Assembly: GCA_033239005.1 (NCBI GenBank)
Contig: BSQZ01000052.1
Span: forward strand, 658,501 to 722,500
DNA length: 64,000 nt
Source of the DNA: Lamellibrachia satsuma
Lineage: Eukaryota > Annelida > Polychaeta > Sabellida > Siboglinidae
Reading direction: 5' to 3'
In this document: positions 47,066 to 59,737 of the stretch, piece by piece
How positions within the stretch are numbered: position 1 is the first letter of the stretch
Layout: each line of letters begins with the position of its first letter
The notes under the pieces: model-generated
What the model was told of the DNA's origin: nothing
The model's database searches: none
Seen by the model: the letters and a program-made list of their open reading frames with translations, nothing else
Made by a program: the position numbers and the translations under genes

Positions 47066-49905
47066 TGCCTTTTTATATGTATTTAACAGATTTAACAAGA
47101 TTTAACAGATTTAACAAGATTGCCATCTCGAACAACAAGTTCCAGATGGCAAGTGGACAAGGAAGCCATTGGCTTATCGAGAGTCCAACACTTTTCTCAT
47201 CTATGTGTAGCCCGAACTTATCAGATATCTGTCAATTCTATTTTTAAACATATTCACACTACTAGCATTAACACAATCGTTATGCAGTTTGTTCCATTCA
47301 TTTATCACCCTCTGTGAGAATGAGTACTTTCTCATGTCCAACCTACACTGCTCCTTAACTAATGCTGCTTTGTGTCCTCTGGTTCTACTGCCTTCTTTAA
47401 GTTTGATTAACATATTCCTATCAACATCCTCATAACCGTTCACTATTTTAAACACTTCTATTTGGTCTCCGCTTAGTCTCCTGGTCTCTAGTGTTGTCAA
47501 ACCACATTGTAATAAGCAACTTTCGTAACTAAGGTCTCTTAATTCTGGAATCATCTTAGTTGCTCTTCGTTGTATTCTTTCTAGCTTATCTATGTCTTTT
47601 TTACGATATGGCCTCCATGCTTGAATACAATATTCCAAATGTGGTCTAACTATTGCTTTGTACAGGGGTACAATTAGATGTTTCTCCTTATACGTGATAG
47701 TTCTCCTAATTAGGCCTAGAATTTGATTTCCTTTCGAAGCAGCAATCCCACATTGCTCTGAAACTTTCATGTCAGCATTAAATGTTACTCCTAAATCCTT
47801 TTCTTGTGTGGTTCTACCTAGTACAACACCCCCCATTTTATATTCCTCGTCCATATTTCCATGTCCTATGTGTATACATTTACACTTCCCAAAATTGAAT
47901 AACATTTGCCATTTTTCTGACCATTTAACTAATTTTTCTAGATCATCCTGTAAACTTTGTTTATCTGTATCATTAGTAACCTTTCTGAATACTTTTGTGT
48001 CATCTGCAAATTTGAGTACTTTGCTAGATATGTCATCCTCCAAATCATTTATATATATTAAAAACAGTATAGGGCCTAACACTGATCCCTGTGGTACCCC
48101 ACTCAAAACAGATTTCCAGTTTGAAATCTTACCATCTACTATTACTCTCTGTCTTCTGTGTGTAAGCCACTTTTCTATCCAGTTGATTACATCATTGCCT
48201 ATACCATGGGCTTTTAGTTTAAGTAACAATCTTTGATGTGGCACTTTATCGAAAGCTTTCTGAAAATCTAAGTAGACAACATCCACTGGTGACCCGTGAT
48301 CTACCCACTTTGTAATTTCTTCTAAAAACATAAGAGATTGGTTAGACATGACCTTGCTTTTAGGAATCCATGTTGAGATGTATTTATTAATTTATGTTTT
48401 ATGAGGAATTCCACCATGTGGTCTCTAATTAATGTTTCAAGTAATTTACATACAACTGATGTTAAACTCACTGGTCTGTAATTTTCTGGCTTCTTCCTCG
48501 ATCCCTTCTTAAACAGTGGCGTAATGTTTGCTTCTTTCCATTCTGAAGGAACTATTCCTTCTTCTAGTGACAAGTTAAATAAGTTTGCAAGTGGTGTACT
48601 AATTTGATCAACAATTTCCTTTAGCAGTTTTGGTGGTATCCCATCAACTCCAGGTGATTTATTATCTTTCATCTTCTTAATTTTCTTTGCTATCATTTCA
48701 GGAGTTACAAATAACTGCCCTAAATATTCTGATGTATTGCCCTCAAATTTAGTCAATGGAACTGGAAGTGAGCTGATATCTTCTGTGGTAAAAACTGAGC
48801 TGAAATACTCATTCAGGACCTCTGCCATTTGGAACCCATCTGAAATTATGTTTTCACTGTTGCTTTCCAGTGGTCCGACCTTATCTCGAACTTTCTGTTT
48901 ACTCCTTACATAAGCATAGAAACTCTTGCTGTCATTTTTTATATTACCTGCCAATTTTTGTTCAAAGGTTCTTTTAGATTTTCTAATTTCAGTAGTAGCT
49001 AGGTTAAGTGCCTCTTTGTAGTTGGTGTAGTCTTCTACATTTCCAGTGTGTTTATAGACCTTCCACAGCATCTGTTTGTGAGCAATTTTTCTAATAGCTT
49101 CTTTTGACAGGTTTTTTTCCTGGATCTTTTCCCTTGTTTTTTTAATGGAATAAATTTCTCAATAATGCCCTCAATCTCATATTTTAAACAAGTCCAGCAT
49201 TCTGTTGCTGTCTTGTTCTTCAGCAAATTATTCCAATCTATATTTGCTAGATATGTTCTCATCACTTTATATCTGCCTTTGTTGAAGTTCCTCCTCCATT
49301 GTTTTTTATATGTATTCCCTGTTTTTACTTTTATATTAAAATGGATTTGGTTATGGTCACTTGAACCCAAAGGTTCGTGTACTTTAACATTGTCAACTAA
49401 TTCATTTTGAGAAGACAAAATTAAATCTAACACATTTCCACCTCTGGTTGGTTCCAAGACATGTTGAGTAAGGAAACAATCCTGTATTAGAAGTAGAAAC
49501 TGATGGTCGTCACCACCTCCAGCACTCTCTAATGATTCCCATTGTATATGGCCATGGCTAAAATCACCCATTATAACACATTCTCCCTTGCTCACCTCCC
49601 TTATCGCCTTTTGTAATTTTACATCTTCCTCTTGTCCTATGTTAGGACTACAATAAACTACTCCTATTGTTAATGTTGAGTTCCTGGTAACTATGTTACA
49701 CCAAATTGCTTCCACACTATCTGCTTCACTTTTCAGTGTAATTTCATATGCTTGGATAGATTCTTTAATATACAAAATTACTCCACCTCCCCTTCTTTCT
49801 CGTCTATCCTTCCTAAACATTACATAGCCTGTCAGTGCTAACTCAGCATCTACTATATCTTCATTTGCCCATGATTCTGTGATGCCTGTCAGGACAAGGG
49901 CTGTA
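47066..49905 (-). mobile_element. CR1-like LINE inserted into the other LINE
   Basis: Three overlapping frames: endonuclease 49820-49035 (MGDFSHGHIQWE, SSDHNQIHF), RT N-terminal part 49071-48322 (NKSPGVDGIPPKLL, ENYRPVSLTSVVCKL) and RT 48349-47201. The RT frame has VYLDFQKAFDKVPHQRL, SGVPQGSVLGPILFLIYIND, LKFADDTKVF and SFSQRVINEWNKL. Only two frameshifts break it, so it is fairly young. 5'-truncated within the endonuclease (first words LTGITESWANED). The 3' end carries ttaaatctg/ttaaatcttg repeats. Confidence 0.9.
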
Positions 49906-50470
49906 TTTCAGGCTTGAGGGAGTTTATCAGTGGTGTACGATTCCCGGAAGATGTGCTGTATTATAGGGGATATCTCTTTAGCAGTTTTCTTTAATATTTT
50001 TGCAGGAATTTCATCTGGCCCAGGTGCTTTGTTTGGAGTGTAGAAGCTGTTTTATGATGCCGTTTAGTCTGATTTCTAGGGTTTGAATTGAGGGAAATGG
50101 TGATGGGCCTTTTGTTGGCATAGGAAGTAGCTTATTTGTAAAAACTGATTTGAAGTGGTCATTGAGAGCATTAATTTTTGCTTTGTCATGGTCGGTTGTT
50201 TGTTGTTATTTACTTTTAGTGTTGGAATGCCAAGATTTTCTGTTTTGTTTTGTCTCATGAAGGACCAAAATTGTTATGGATTTGTCGTCTAATTTTCTCC
50301 AATGATGTTGTTAATGTAACTGTAATTGGATTTGGTCACTTCTTTGGTGTTACTTTTCTTGATGTTTTGAAGTTTCCCCAATGTTTTTTTTCTGTTTTCT
50401 AGGGATGGATTCTCCTATCAGGTTAGTGTAGTTTTGATGAAAGAAGTTCCAATTTGATTTCCTCGCTCGT
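49906..50470 (-). mobile_element. LINE, 5' portion of the split host element
   Basis: Minus-strand words KAPGPDEIPAKILKKTAKEI, NDHFKSVFT-like and the arginine/asparagine-rich RKSNWNFFHQNYTNL linker come from just before the RT fingers. The sequence resumes after the inserted CR1-like element at 47065 with KKAINVNVNYRPIS. Confidence 0.8.
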
Positions 50471-50639
50471 TGCCTCCTTTCTCCACCTCCATCTCCCTCA
50501 TGTGTACAACGTCAGTTGCTCAGAACAGAACATGGACCTGGAGCATAACCTTTAAAAACATTGTATTGGCCCTTGGAGAAAATGAAAAAGTCAGCAAGTA
50601 CTGACACTGTCACTCAATGGGTCTGTGACTGTCAGTGAC

Positions 50640-51388
50640 ACGGACAGTGTCATGACATAAGACGTCACGTTATGAGAATGTTGATAGGAATATGTTCTTC
50701 AAACTTAAAGAAAGCAGTAGAAACAGAGGACACAAAGCAGCATTAGTTAAGGAACAGTGTAGGTTGGACATGAGAAAGTACTCTTTCTCACAGAGGGTGA
50801 TAAATGAATGGAACAAAGTGCCAAATGATTGTGTGAATGCTAGTAGTGTGAAGATGTTTAAATATAGAATTGACAGATATTTGATAAGGGCGGGCTACAC
50901 ATAGATGAGAAAACTGTTGGACTCTCAATAAGCCAACTTGCCATCTGGAACTTGTTGTTTGGGGTGGCAATCTTGTTAATTTAAGTGTAGTATTTAATGT
51001 ATTCATGGTTCCTGCATTACTTAATGTGTTCATGTTCACATTGTAATATATTCATGTGCAATAATTAGTTAGGTTATTAGTGTAGTATTTGTTCATAAAA
51101 TTCTAATTACAATTTGTATGTACATATTTAAGCAATTTTTTTTCTACATTATATTGTATTTCACTTGCAATAATGTTGCTTAGACTTAGTATGTTTTTGG
51201 CTTAAGCCTAAAACTAAGGAAACCAAATAATGATGTTGATTTATTTCTGGGTGGTCCTCGTCATAAGCCCCGCGAGGTTTCTAGAGGATCTCCTTGGTTG
51301 CTCCACTATTTGTATAATCTGTGACTCAAATCATATTGTAAGTATCTTAAAATGTATGTGTAGCCAAAATAAAGTTATTCATTCAAAT
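50640..51388 (+). mobile_element. CR1-like LINE, 3' terminal copy
   Basis: The C-terminal words GHKAALVKEQCRLDMRKYSF and INEWNK match the minus-strand CR1-like element (47201), here on the plus strand, followed by a 3' UTR ending agttattcattcaaa. Confidence 0.88.
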
Positions 51389-52267
51389 CTTGTCCACGCT
51401 CACGGCACGGTCCCCAGGCCCGAGGCAGGGCCATACGTTATGCATCTAAATGAAGAAGACATTTTCGAGGTTCACATAAACAAATTGTCTATGGCCTACA
51501 TACCACGAGAAACGCTTGCTGAATCAGTTCCCATGTATTATATAGTTCAGAAACCTAGCTGTTAGACGAACATTCGCGGTGCTCTATGTACTGAAACTTT
51601 CGTATGACAACGGCAGTACACCGGTCTTTTCGCTACCAGTTATTACGTCGTTTCCGAGCCATCGTATGGCGCCACTCGGAAAGACGCGTTCGTTGGCTGG
51701 TTCCTGGCTCACCATGTGGCGCCACCACCATAGTGTGGCGTCAACTGGGGTCATTATAGGTATTATAGGTATAGGCCTACGCTACAGTCAATTGCCCCTA
51801 CATAGGTTATTCTACATTGTAGTCTGAACATAATTATTATCAATAATGTCGCCAAGCCGACCTTAATGCACTGAGCTCCTGGCTCTGAGAGTGGTCAGTG
51901 TCAGGGTGCATGTCGTCCAGTGGTTCTGTTACATTCCCAACTAATGTCATTATGATTGGCATTTCTCTCGGTTAGTTGTGCCAGCCATCAAGGACGATTA
52001 CAGGGGATGCCGATAACAAATGTACCATGTTATATTGATTTCACGCTGCTAGAATGATTTGAACAAATTCTAAGTTGGGGACTATGTTCACAATCGTCGC
52101 AGTCGGGTGTTATTCGATTTTAAGATAATTGAAATGTTTGTCTGCCATTTTTTACATTTATAGGAATTATGGTGTAAACAATAGTTATATTGTTAGCACG
52201 AGCACACATGTCATTTTGTATGTGCTGACTTCGTCATTTTAAATTAGTGATATGTTTGATATGGCAA
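51389..52267. other. no gene recognised
   Basis: GC-richer than its surroundings at 51390-51730, but no supported exon. The first MAD2L2 exon was looked for here and not found. Confidence 0.35.
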
Positions 52268-53085
52268 TCAATACCAGACATTCCGGAATTGGAATTGATT
52301 TTCAAAGGTCAATTGGAATTGATTTTTTTGTATTGGAATTGATTTTGTTGGAGTTATTGACTTGATACTGTTAATCTTTACTCCTTAAATTTACTATTAA
52401 AATCATATTTGTTTGCTGTTAGTATGGCACCCTGAATCTGGTAACAGCCAGGAAGCTGTCAACATTACAGCACACACAATGTCTACTTTGTTATTGAAAC
52501 ATTGTGAACAAGAACAATATAATCAAGCATTTGCATCAAAAACAAATACTAAGTTATTGTAACAGACAGTAAAACCAAAGTCAGACCATTCAGACCTTAT
52601 CTCATTTTCTTTCTGAGTGGACAAGGTTTATTTCCCCATGGAGAATACATATTGGTGATTTGGATGTTGAAAACTCAAAAGCTTACAGTAAATTTGATGA
52701 TATCAATGATACCACAACTGATATAAACAGGGGGAACTGTTCAAAACTCAGAGTAACTACCCAACTGTCCAGGGCTGTCCAAAATATCTGGTTAACAAAA
52801 ATCCAGGAGAGGTGTTGCAGCAGAAAGTACATATCAAATGGCTGAATGCCATTTTAGAAGTTTTTATACAAACTTGACGTGGTACGCTGTGGTTATTCTG
52901 TTGAATAGAAAATAAATTCTACAATAATTTAATAATACAAATAGCCCCTTTTGCTGTTTTATTATTACACATCCAATCAAAATGCTTTATCCAATACAGG
53001 GGTGCAGTATTGATCAATTCCAATTCCCAAAAGTCTATTCCAATTCCAAATTGTCAACTCCCAATTGTCAATTCCATTGTTATCT
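52268..53085. mobile_element. MITE-like element with subterminal inverted repeats
   Basis: The left part has four ggaattgat words, and the right part their complements (atcaattcc, attccaat). No transposase. A 61-codon ORF (52660) is unremarkable. Confidence 0.55.
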
Positions 53086-54385
53086 ATTGACTGCCCCATC
53101 TTTCATCCTCCCCTGATCTTCTCATATCTTTCCTCATGCAGTCCTCCCATCTCAGCTGTGGCCTTATCCTTTTCCTGCGTCCTTGATGTTTTTCCACCTT
53201 TGCTCTCTTTGCTAGTTTGCCTGCATCCAACCTTACCAAGTGGCCTGCCCATCTCATCCTGCTTCCCACCAATCTTCCCGTTAGGCTGCACTGCATCCCA
53301 ATCTCTTTCCTCAGGTCGTTCATCCTTCTTTTGTCCACCCTCTTTGTTCTTGTTATTCGACGAATCTAGTTGTTCTCACAAACTTGCAGCTTCTGATGTT
53401 GTTGGTCTGGAGACAGTGGCATTGCTGTTAATGCCACTGTCTCCAGACCAAACAGGTACGCCGGTGTAACACACGCTCTCAGAACTTTCCCTTTCAGCTT
53501 TTCAAAATTGTTCTGTCCAATATGACTTCCTCTACCTTTCCCCAAGCATTCGCTCCCGCTTGTATCCAATATTACAGTTCTACCTCTGAATGCACATCCT
53601 CTGTAACCATTCCTCCAAGGTACACAAAGTCATCCACTTGCTTGATCTCCTAACCATCCAACATGATGTTCAACTCCTCTCTCTGGTGTCCAACCCACAT
53701 CACTTCTGTCTTCTCCAGGCTCATTCTCAGTTCGTGCTTCTTGAACACCCTCTTCCATTCCTCCAACACTTCCTGTAGTTCTTGTTTGCTGCTATTATGG
53801 CCATATCGTCTGCATACATCATCTTCCTGAGAACATCCTTCATGCTGATCTTCCTGCTGATTAGTTCCATCACCATGATGAACAGTAGAGTGCTTCCTTG
53901 CCTCAAACTGATGTTACGGGAAACTCTTTCGACAACCTAGATTCCACCACAACTCTTCCTTTTGTACTCTTATACATTGCTTCCACCATCCTGGCTTCTG
54001 CTTCTGGCACTCCCATCCAACTCACTGTTGCCATCACCATCTCTCTTGGGACTGTGTCATATGCCTTCTCCAAGCCCACAAATCCCACTGCCTTTCTCCC
54101 TTGCATCTCCAGCCTCTTCTCTGTCAGCTGTCTTAATGCAAACATCCCACCAGTCGTCCCTCTGCCCTTTCTGAGTTACTGTTGTTCTTCACCCAATACT
54201 TGCTCTACTCTCTTTCGGACCCTCCCATCCAGGATCCTCTCTAGCAGCTTTATGATGTGACTTAGAAGTGTTATGCCTATGTATTTTCCATGGTGTTGCA
54301 CAACTCCCTTCTTCTTCCATATTGGAACAATTAGACCTGTTCGCCACTCCTGTGGTATTTTACCTTGCCTCATACATGTATTAAT
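53086..54385 (-). mobile_element. RTE-type LINE, 3' part
   Basis: Minus-strand words MRQGKIPQEWRTGLIVPIWK, ITLLSHIIKLLERILDGRV, GLEKAYDTVPREMVMATVSW and the C-terminal MRWAGHLVRLDAGKLAKRAK are characteristic of RTE LINEs. Frameshifts and gaps; the YxDD region is not intact. Confidence 0.85.
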
Positions 54386-55089
54386 AATAATAATTGACTT
54401 CTATGGCGCCTATATCCTCAGGAACCTGAGCTCAGAGGCGCAACAAAACAGAATCAGTAAGCGTAATCGTAAACAGGGACGCGCAAAAGTCAGTATCAGA
54501 ACGAAGGACAACCGAACATTTATGGTGGGAACGCAATTTGGAATAGATATGTCTTGAGTTCTTTTCGGAAAATAGCAATAGTTTCAGATGTTTTCAAAGT
54601 GATAGGGAGCTCATTCCAGACCCTAGGCGCAGCGACATAGAAAGCACGTTTACCCAAGTTAAGTTTTGTTTTAGGTACAATAAGTTGTTGTGAAGTTGAT
54701 GATCTTAGCTGCCTAGGGATATTTGAAAGATGCAGGAGACTAGCCAAGTAGGATGGTTGTTGTATAGATATGCAAGAGTGGACAGCTTAAAATTAATTCG
54801 ATAAGAGACTTGAAGCCAGTGTAACTGTTTAGGTAGTGGTAGTGACGGTGAAAACCGAGGCGCCCTGAGAACCACACGTGCCAGACAATTTTGTACTCGT
54901 TGGAGTCTCTTTTAGCGATGTTATTTAGTAGTAGTGAATTGCAATAGTCAAGGCGGCTGCTAATAAGTGCCGTTGATATTGTTTTAGCAGTAAATACAAA
55001 TATGTGACGCCGAATTCGACGAAGATCACGAATATGATAGAAACAGGATTTACATCCTTGAGAGATATGCTGGCGAAAGTTGAAGTCAC
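54386..55089 (-). mobile_element. L2-like LINE 3' fragment inserted into the RTE element
   Basis: Minus-strand words AKTISTALISSRLDYCNSLL, CLARVVLRAPRF and GKRAFYVAAPRVWNELPITL are L2/CR1 C-terminal motifs. It ends in an AATTATTATTATTAA tail. RTE sequence lies on both sides. Confidence 0.85.
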
Positions 55090-55425
55090 TTTTTGTCCAG
55101 CTGATTCCACTCTTTCCCATTGCATTACTAACCCCACACGCATCTCATCGATATCAGGTGCTCTTCCCTTCTTCATCCCGGTTTGTATCTCTGTATTAGT
55201 AATATCAGTGAACTCCACTTTCCCTCTACATATGATGGTAATTCCAGATCGTTGTTATTTCCTTCCTGGTTCAGTAGCTCCTTGAAGTAGCTTACCCAGA
55301 ACTTCAACACTGCCTCTTGTTCTATCACTAACTTCCCATTTCAATCCTTGATCACCGTCCAACCCTTCATGTCCTTACAATTCTCATCCCTGTCTTGGGC
55401 CATTTTGTATATCACCATCTCCTGT
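55090..55425 (-). mobile_element. RTE-type LINE, 5' part
   Basis: Minus-strand words VEFTDITNTEIQTGMKKGRAPDIDEMRV precede the RT; the element resumes at 54385 with MRQGKIPQEW. (Key words only.). Confidence 0.8.
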
Positions 55426-55441
55426 TGTTCACTTGTTACGT

Positions 55442-55774
55442 GGGGCGCGATAACATACTGGTTAGAATGTTGGACTCTCAATCGAGAGAAGCTGTTTCAA
55501 TTCTCACTGCGGTCGCTTCAAACCTTTGGGAAGTTTGATCACCCCATGTTGCCACAGTTCACTCAGCTGTATAAATGAATACTTGGCAATACAGACAGTG
55601 ATGGATATGTGAACGAATAGTCTTCGCGCAATAATTGCAGCATGGCTGGATGCTTCCCAGAGAAGTTGAAATGGCATTGGAATGAACAGGTCTGCCAGTG
55701 GGTGAAGTGTAAAGCACTTTGAGCAGTCCTAAGGAGTGGATACCACGCTATATAAGAACTTACCTTTACCTTTT
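55442..55774 (+). mobile_element. tRNA-derived SINE, second near-full copy
   Basis: Same family as 19126: ggttagaatgttggactctc, gtgaacgaatagtctt, gaatgaacaggtctgccagt, gtaaagcactttgagcagtc, cacgctatataagaac. Box B is degraded (tttcaattctc). Confidence 0.85.
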
Positions 55775-55899
55775 GCGTTTTTGTTATTAGATAGGACTTC
55801 GCTCCGCTTTGTATCTGTTCTTATTGTATAGAGTTACAATAAATTTTAATAAAAAAATTTAGTCCAGTTGACTAAACTGATAATTTCAGACTGAGAATA

Positions 55900-56240
55900 T
55901 ACTACATAGGTAGGTGGGGTGAGACTTTGAAACGTGCAGGCAAAAAGCGCGTTGCTGCTCTTGAGCTACAGTGCCATGCGAGGCTGTTGGTTATTAGCTG
56001 GATTGAAAAGAAACGTTGACTATTGTGATGGCATTGAAGCTTGGGTACTTTGGCCACATTGTAAGGAAGAAGATGTTTGATGTTAGCAGGTATGGCGCTA
56101 GAGGATGGCCGAAAACCCATTGCATGGATGAGAATCTGAGGACAGGGCATTCAGCAACAGAATCCACCAAAGCTGCTCATGACCAGAGACAGTGGTGGTC
56201 AACAAGGACTCTCATCATGGCCACACAATTACTATAAGCT
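55900..56240 (+). mobile_element. LINE C-terminal relic
   Basis: The word LGYFGHIVRKKMFD and the end DQRQWWSTRTLI resemble the (L)xxxGHIxR ... DRxxWR end of RTE/R1-type LINEs. Stops present. Confidence 0.6.
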
Positions 56241-56601
56241 TGTGTACTGACAGGACAGTAGGTGATGTGATGCTGGTATTGAGGGGAGAAAAGGCAGCCA
56301 TATCTATCATCTTTACGATGACATAGAAAACAAAATAAAGTCTTTTTAAAAATGTTAACCAGCACCCCGGAGGCCCGTGTGGATGGTTCCACACATCCTG
56401 CAATGTTCGTCAGAAGGGGCTCCTGGGTCACCTTTGTAGGGTTTCATCTAGATTGGTCCACACATACAGCCATGAATAGGACACAACAGACAGACAAACA
56501 GACACTTCTTTATAGGTTAAATGTAGTACACAGAATTTGTGTATGCAGACATTGAAAACTAAAGCTGATTGAGTGTTGTTGTTTCTGCATCCTACCTACA
56601 G

Positions 56602-56716
56602 ACATGCAAAAGTTCCCGCTGCATGTGACGGACAGTGACCTGTTGATCATAAAGTTGTACAGAGACCATATTGGGGACCATATCACAGCCCAGTGTCTAT
56701 CTCACCCCCAAAACAG
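56602..56716 (+). CDS. possible orphan exon
   Basis: Flanked by cctacctacag and aaaacag|gtgagt, with an open frame MQKFPLHVTDSDLLIIKL and ending CLSHPQNR. I do not recognise the family. It could be an exon of a host gene or of a degraded transposon. Low confidence. Confidence 0.35.
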
Positions 56717-56922
56717 GTGAGTCTCCCTGCTTGCTACATTTGACTAGAATGTTAAAACTAAAGATTATAAATACTGACTAATTCACAGAAACTATTCTTA
56801 AGACTGGTGTCTCATTTAGATGTGTTGATTACGTTTGTTACACTAATGTGCAGGTTGCTCACGTGAAGCAAGACAGTTTTGTTATTGCACATTGCTTGAC
56901 TGTTTACAGCAGGGTCATCAGT

Positions 56923-57094
<172 letters not shown>

Positions 57095-57284
57095 AATATG
57101 GCCCTTAATCTTTAATCATCCATCGCGGAGTGCAAGCACGAATGAGCCAGCTAACAGGGCCGACCTGGCACCATCGGCACTCACTCCAAAGGACTCAGTG
57201 TTAACTTGACCATTGTGCATGCCATCGGAGAGTCACTAGTTAGAAATATGATGGATACAGTCCAGCAGTTTGTGTTCTCCTTCA

Positions 57285-58312
57285 GTCTTTCAGGCTGAGC
57301 TTGAGTTAAACGAGGATGCACAAGTTGGTATGGACAACAGAACTATTCTGCAATCGCTGTGTGAGATAAGATGGTCCAGTCGCGCGGACGCTCTGCGTAC
57401 ATTTAAGTCTGTATTCACTGCTTTAGTCACTGCCTATGAATATTTTGAAGAAGATGGGGCGGCAGTCAGGCAGTCAGGCAGTCAGGCAGTCAGGCAGTCA
57501 GGCGCTACTTGTTGTCCATCAAAATTTTTACTTTTCACAACATTAGTGAAAATTGAGCATGTCCTTCAAAGTCGGCTTCCTCTGATAACATTCCTACATG
57601 TAAAACAATGTACCCTCAGTGTACCCAACCCAGAAGTATGGAATGGGAATGCATTCTTTGACAGGGTTGTAGAGAAGACTTGGGATGATTTGAGATTGAG
57701 GCGAACAAGCCGCGCAATAATGGTAGACAGAAGCAGCGTCTGTGAGAACGTACCTGCTGATATAACTGACACGCCCAGCCAGTATTGGATGAGGGCAATG
57801 TAGTGCCTATATGTTCTTCGTGGATCACTTGCTGCAGGAAATGGACACACGTCTATTAGTAGCTCAGAATTACTACGTCGGCCAGTCCTTCACACAACGA
57901 CAGCGGGTGAATCTGACACTAGCCAAGACGACATGCCAAGACGACATTCCAAGACGACATGCCAAGACGACATGCCAAGTGATATGAGTCAGCTACAAAT
58001 TGGAAGGCAAGATGGAAGATGGTCAGTGCCGCTGAGAGACCCACACACTCGATGACACGATAATGTCCTGTGCCCTTAAATGTATACAGCAATCGTGAAA
58101 TACTGTTGGTGATGTCTGTCTCGACTGCCACAGCAGAGCGGTCATTTAGTGCCATGCGACGCCACGATGACAACAGAGCGCCTGTCGGGAGTGGCCCTTT
58201 CGTATTTCCACAAGGACAAGACGTTGGGTGCAGAACGCACATACTCCAGTTTAGTCATATTGCGCTAAACTTCCGCCTAAATGAAGGAGTTACTGAACCA
58301 TTTTTGTAGATA
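57285..58312 (+). mobile_element. ZMYM1-like hAT transposase relic, opposite orientation to 37620
   Basis: Words FQAELELNED, LCEIRWSSRADALRTFKSVF, VKIEHVLQSRLPLITFL, VWNGNAFFDRVVEKTW and, near the end, SVSTATAERSFSAMRR (the hAT dimerisation signature). Several frameshifts. An 8-bp (ggcagtca) expansion, five units, lies at about 57464-57502. Confidence 0.8.
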
Positions 58313-58899
58313 TGATACACTCGTAAACATTTATTACCGAAGCATTATCATTGCCTACATATGTCTTGTTGGCTTATGATTAAATGGCTGTTAGTATTGC
58401 AAAGGGTTCGCGTTTGTCTATTAATATAGTTATCGGGATGGAATATTAGTATATGTGATCATTATAGTATAAATTTTCCAATGAGTTGGAATAATATTGT
58501 AGTACATGTACATGTATTGTAAAAAAATGCTTCTCTAACTGGTATAATTAATTGTGCTATTACATAGTAAACGGGAAGCCTGTAAACAACCTTAATACAC
58601 TGCAAGACCCTAGCACGTTAACACTAGTGTTTGTTGTACGAGTAGGTGGGTCATGTTTTTACCCAGGGGCATTCTTTTATAAGTTTTAGTTTGATTAAAA
58701 AATGCATCAGATTGCAAATGATTAGGTTTTTTTAATGAACACCCACACCCATTCTTAGATCAGTGCTTCCACGTGAATGTATGCATAGCTACGCCCCTGA
58801 CTAGTAAAGTCTGATAGCACACAATTATCCATCATGGGAAGTATTGGACACCTACTGACACATGACACATGACTGGTGCCGGAACGATATCAAATAGGC
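58313..58899. other. no gene recognised
   Basis: AT-rich; nothing assigned. Confidence 0.35.
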
Positions 58900-59215
58900 A
58901 TGTTTTGTCCTAACGGTCATGAGTTTAAAATAGCAGCAGCAGAAGCAATAACCGCCGCCGCCGCCGCTATTTTAGTTGCTGTGTTTCTTGTTCAGTTGCT
59001 GCACCTGTTCCGGAAGGAGCGCCTGCTGCACGGTACATTGACAGACGTGCACGGCGTGCAACAGATCCACCGGGTGTCGGTGAATCTCGGCCGGGATGGG
59101 GAGGTGCAGTCTGTCTACTGCGTGCCGTGCGGGCCGCTCTCCTTGGCTGACGACGACCCGGCTGGAAACGGTGGAAGAGGCACGGCGTCACGTCCGCGAG
59201 GACGAGTACTCCAAG
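58900..59215 (+). CDS. candidate first exon of an unknown single-TM protein
   Basis: An ATG-started frame MFCPNGHEFKIAAAEA is followed by an Ala-rich hydrophobic segment (AAAAILVAVFLVQLLHLF) then basic KER, i.e. a signal anchor or TM. After that comes GTLTDVHGVQQIHRVSVNLG and VYCVPCG. It ends at ccaag|gtaggg. GC-rich like the channel exons. I do not recognise it. Downstream of 59158 another frame (RLETVEEARRHVREDEYSK) looks more protein-like, so an indel or different splice is possible. Confidence 0.45.
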
Positions 59216-59511
59216 GTAGGGTTGCGTGTGTAGAGTGCTAGCTACGATAATGTAAACTATGAACTCCGCGACATGTTCATTGACGCTTATGTACCACTAC
59301 ACATAAGGTATGTTGTTTTAAATTCTCGTATCCTTATGACAAGCACTTTTATCGGTACACACATATGACGCACACACAAATCGTTGCATACACATTTATC
59401 CAATTTATCATATTCATTGTGTTCGTCAATATTTGTCTCTTTCTGTTCGAAAAGATATTACAACTGCTCTTGATGGCAGCTGTTTGTCTGCTTAGATGAG
59501 AATGCCTGACG

Positions 59512-59543
<32 letters not shown>

Positions 59544-59559
59544 TGTGTGTGCGTGTGTG

Positions 59560-59737
59560 TTTGATACTTCTGTTATATTTATATGTTTAATGTTTATACT
59601 CGTGCATACTCATATCACGCACTTTCATCTAAGCAGATAGACCCATGTTCTTTATTTGGGCCATATGTATGCCATTCAACGAGTGCGTATGTACGAGTAT
59701 AAACATTAAACATATAAATATAACAGAAGTATCAAAT
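59560..59737. repeat. inverted repeat with about 51-bp near-perfect arms
   Basis: Left arm tttgatacttctgttatatt ... tttatactcgt, right arm acgagtataaa ... aatataacagaagtatcaaa, spacer about 75 bases. Adjacent to a (TGCG/TG)n run at 59514-59560. Confidence 0.9.

Noticed and set aside
51640..51730. first exon of MAD2L2 (minus-strand ATG|GTGAGC)
   Set aside because: The phase would be 0, but the next exon needs one base of a split codon, and there is no similarity to the MAD2L2 N-terminus.
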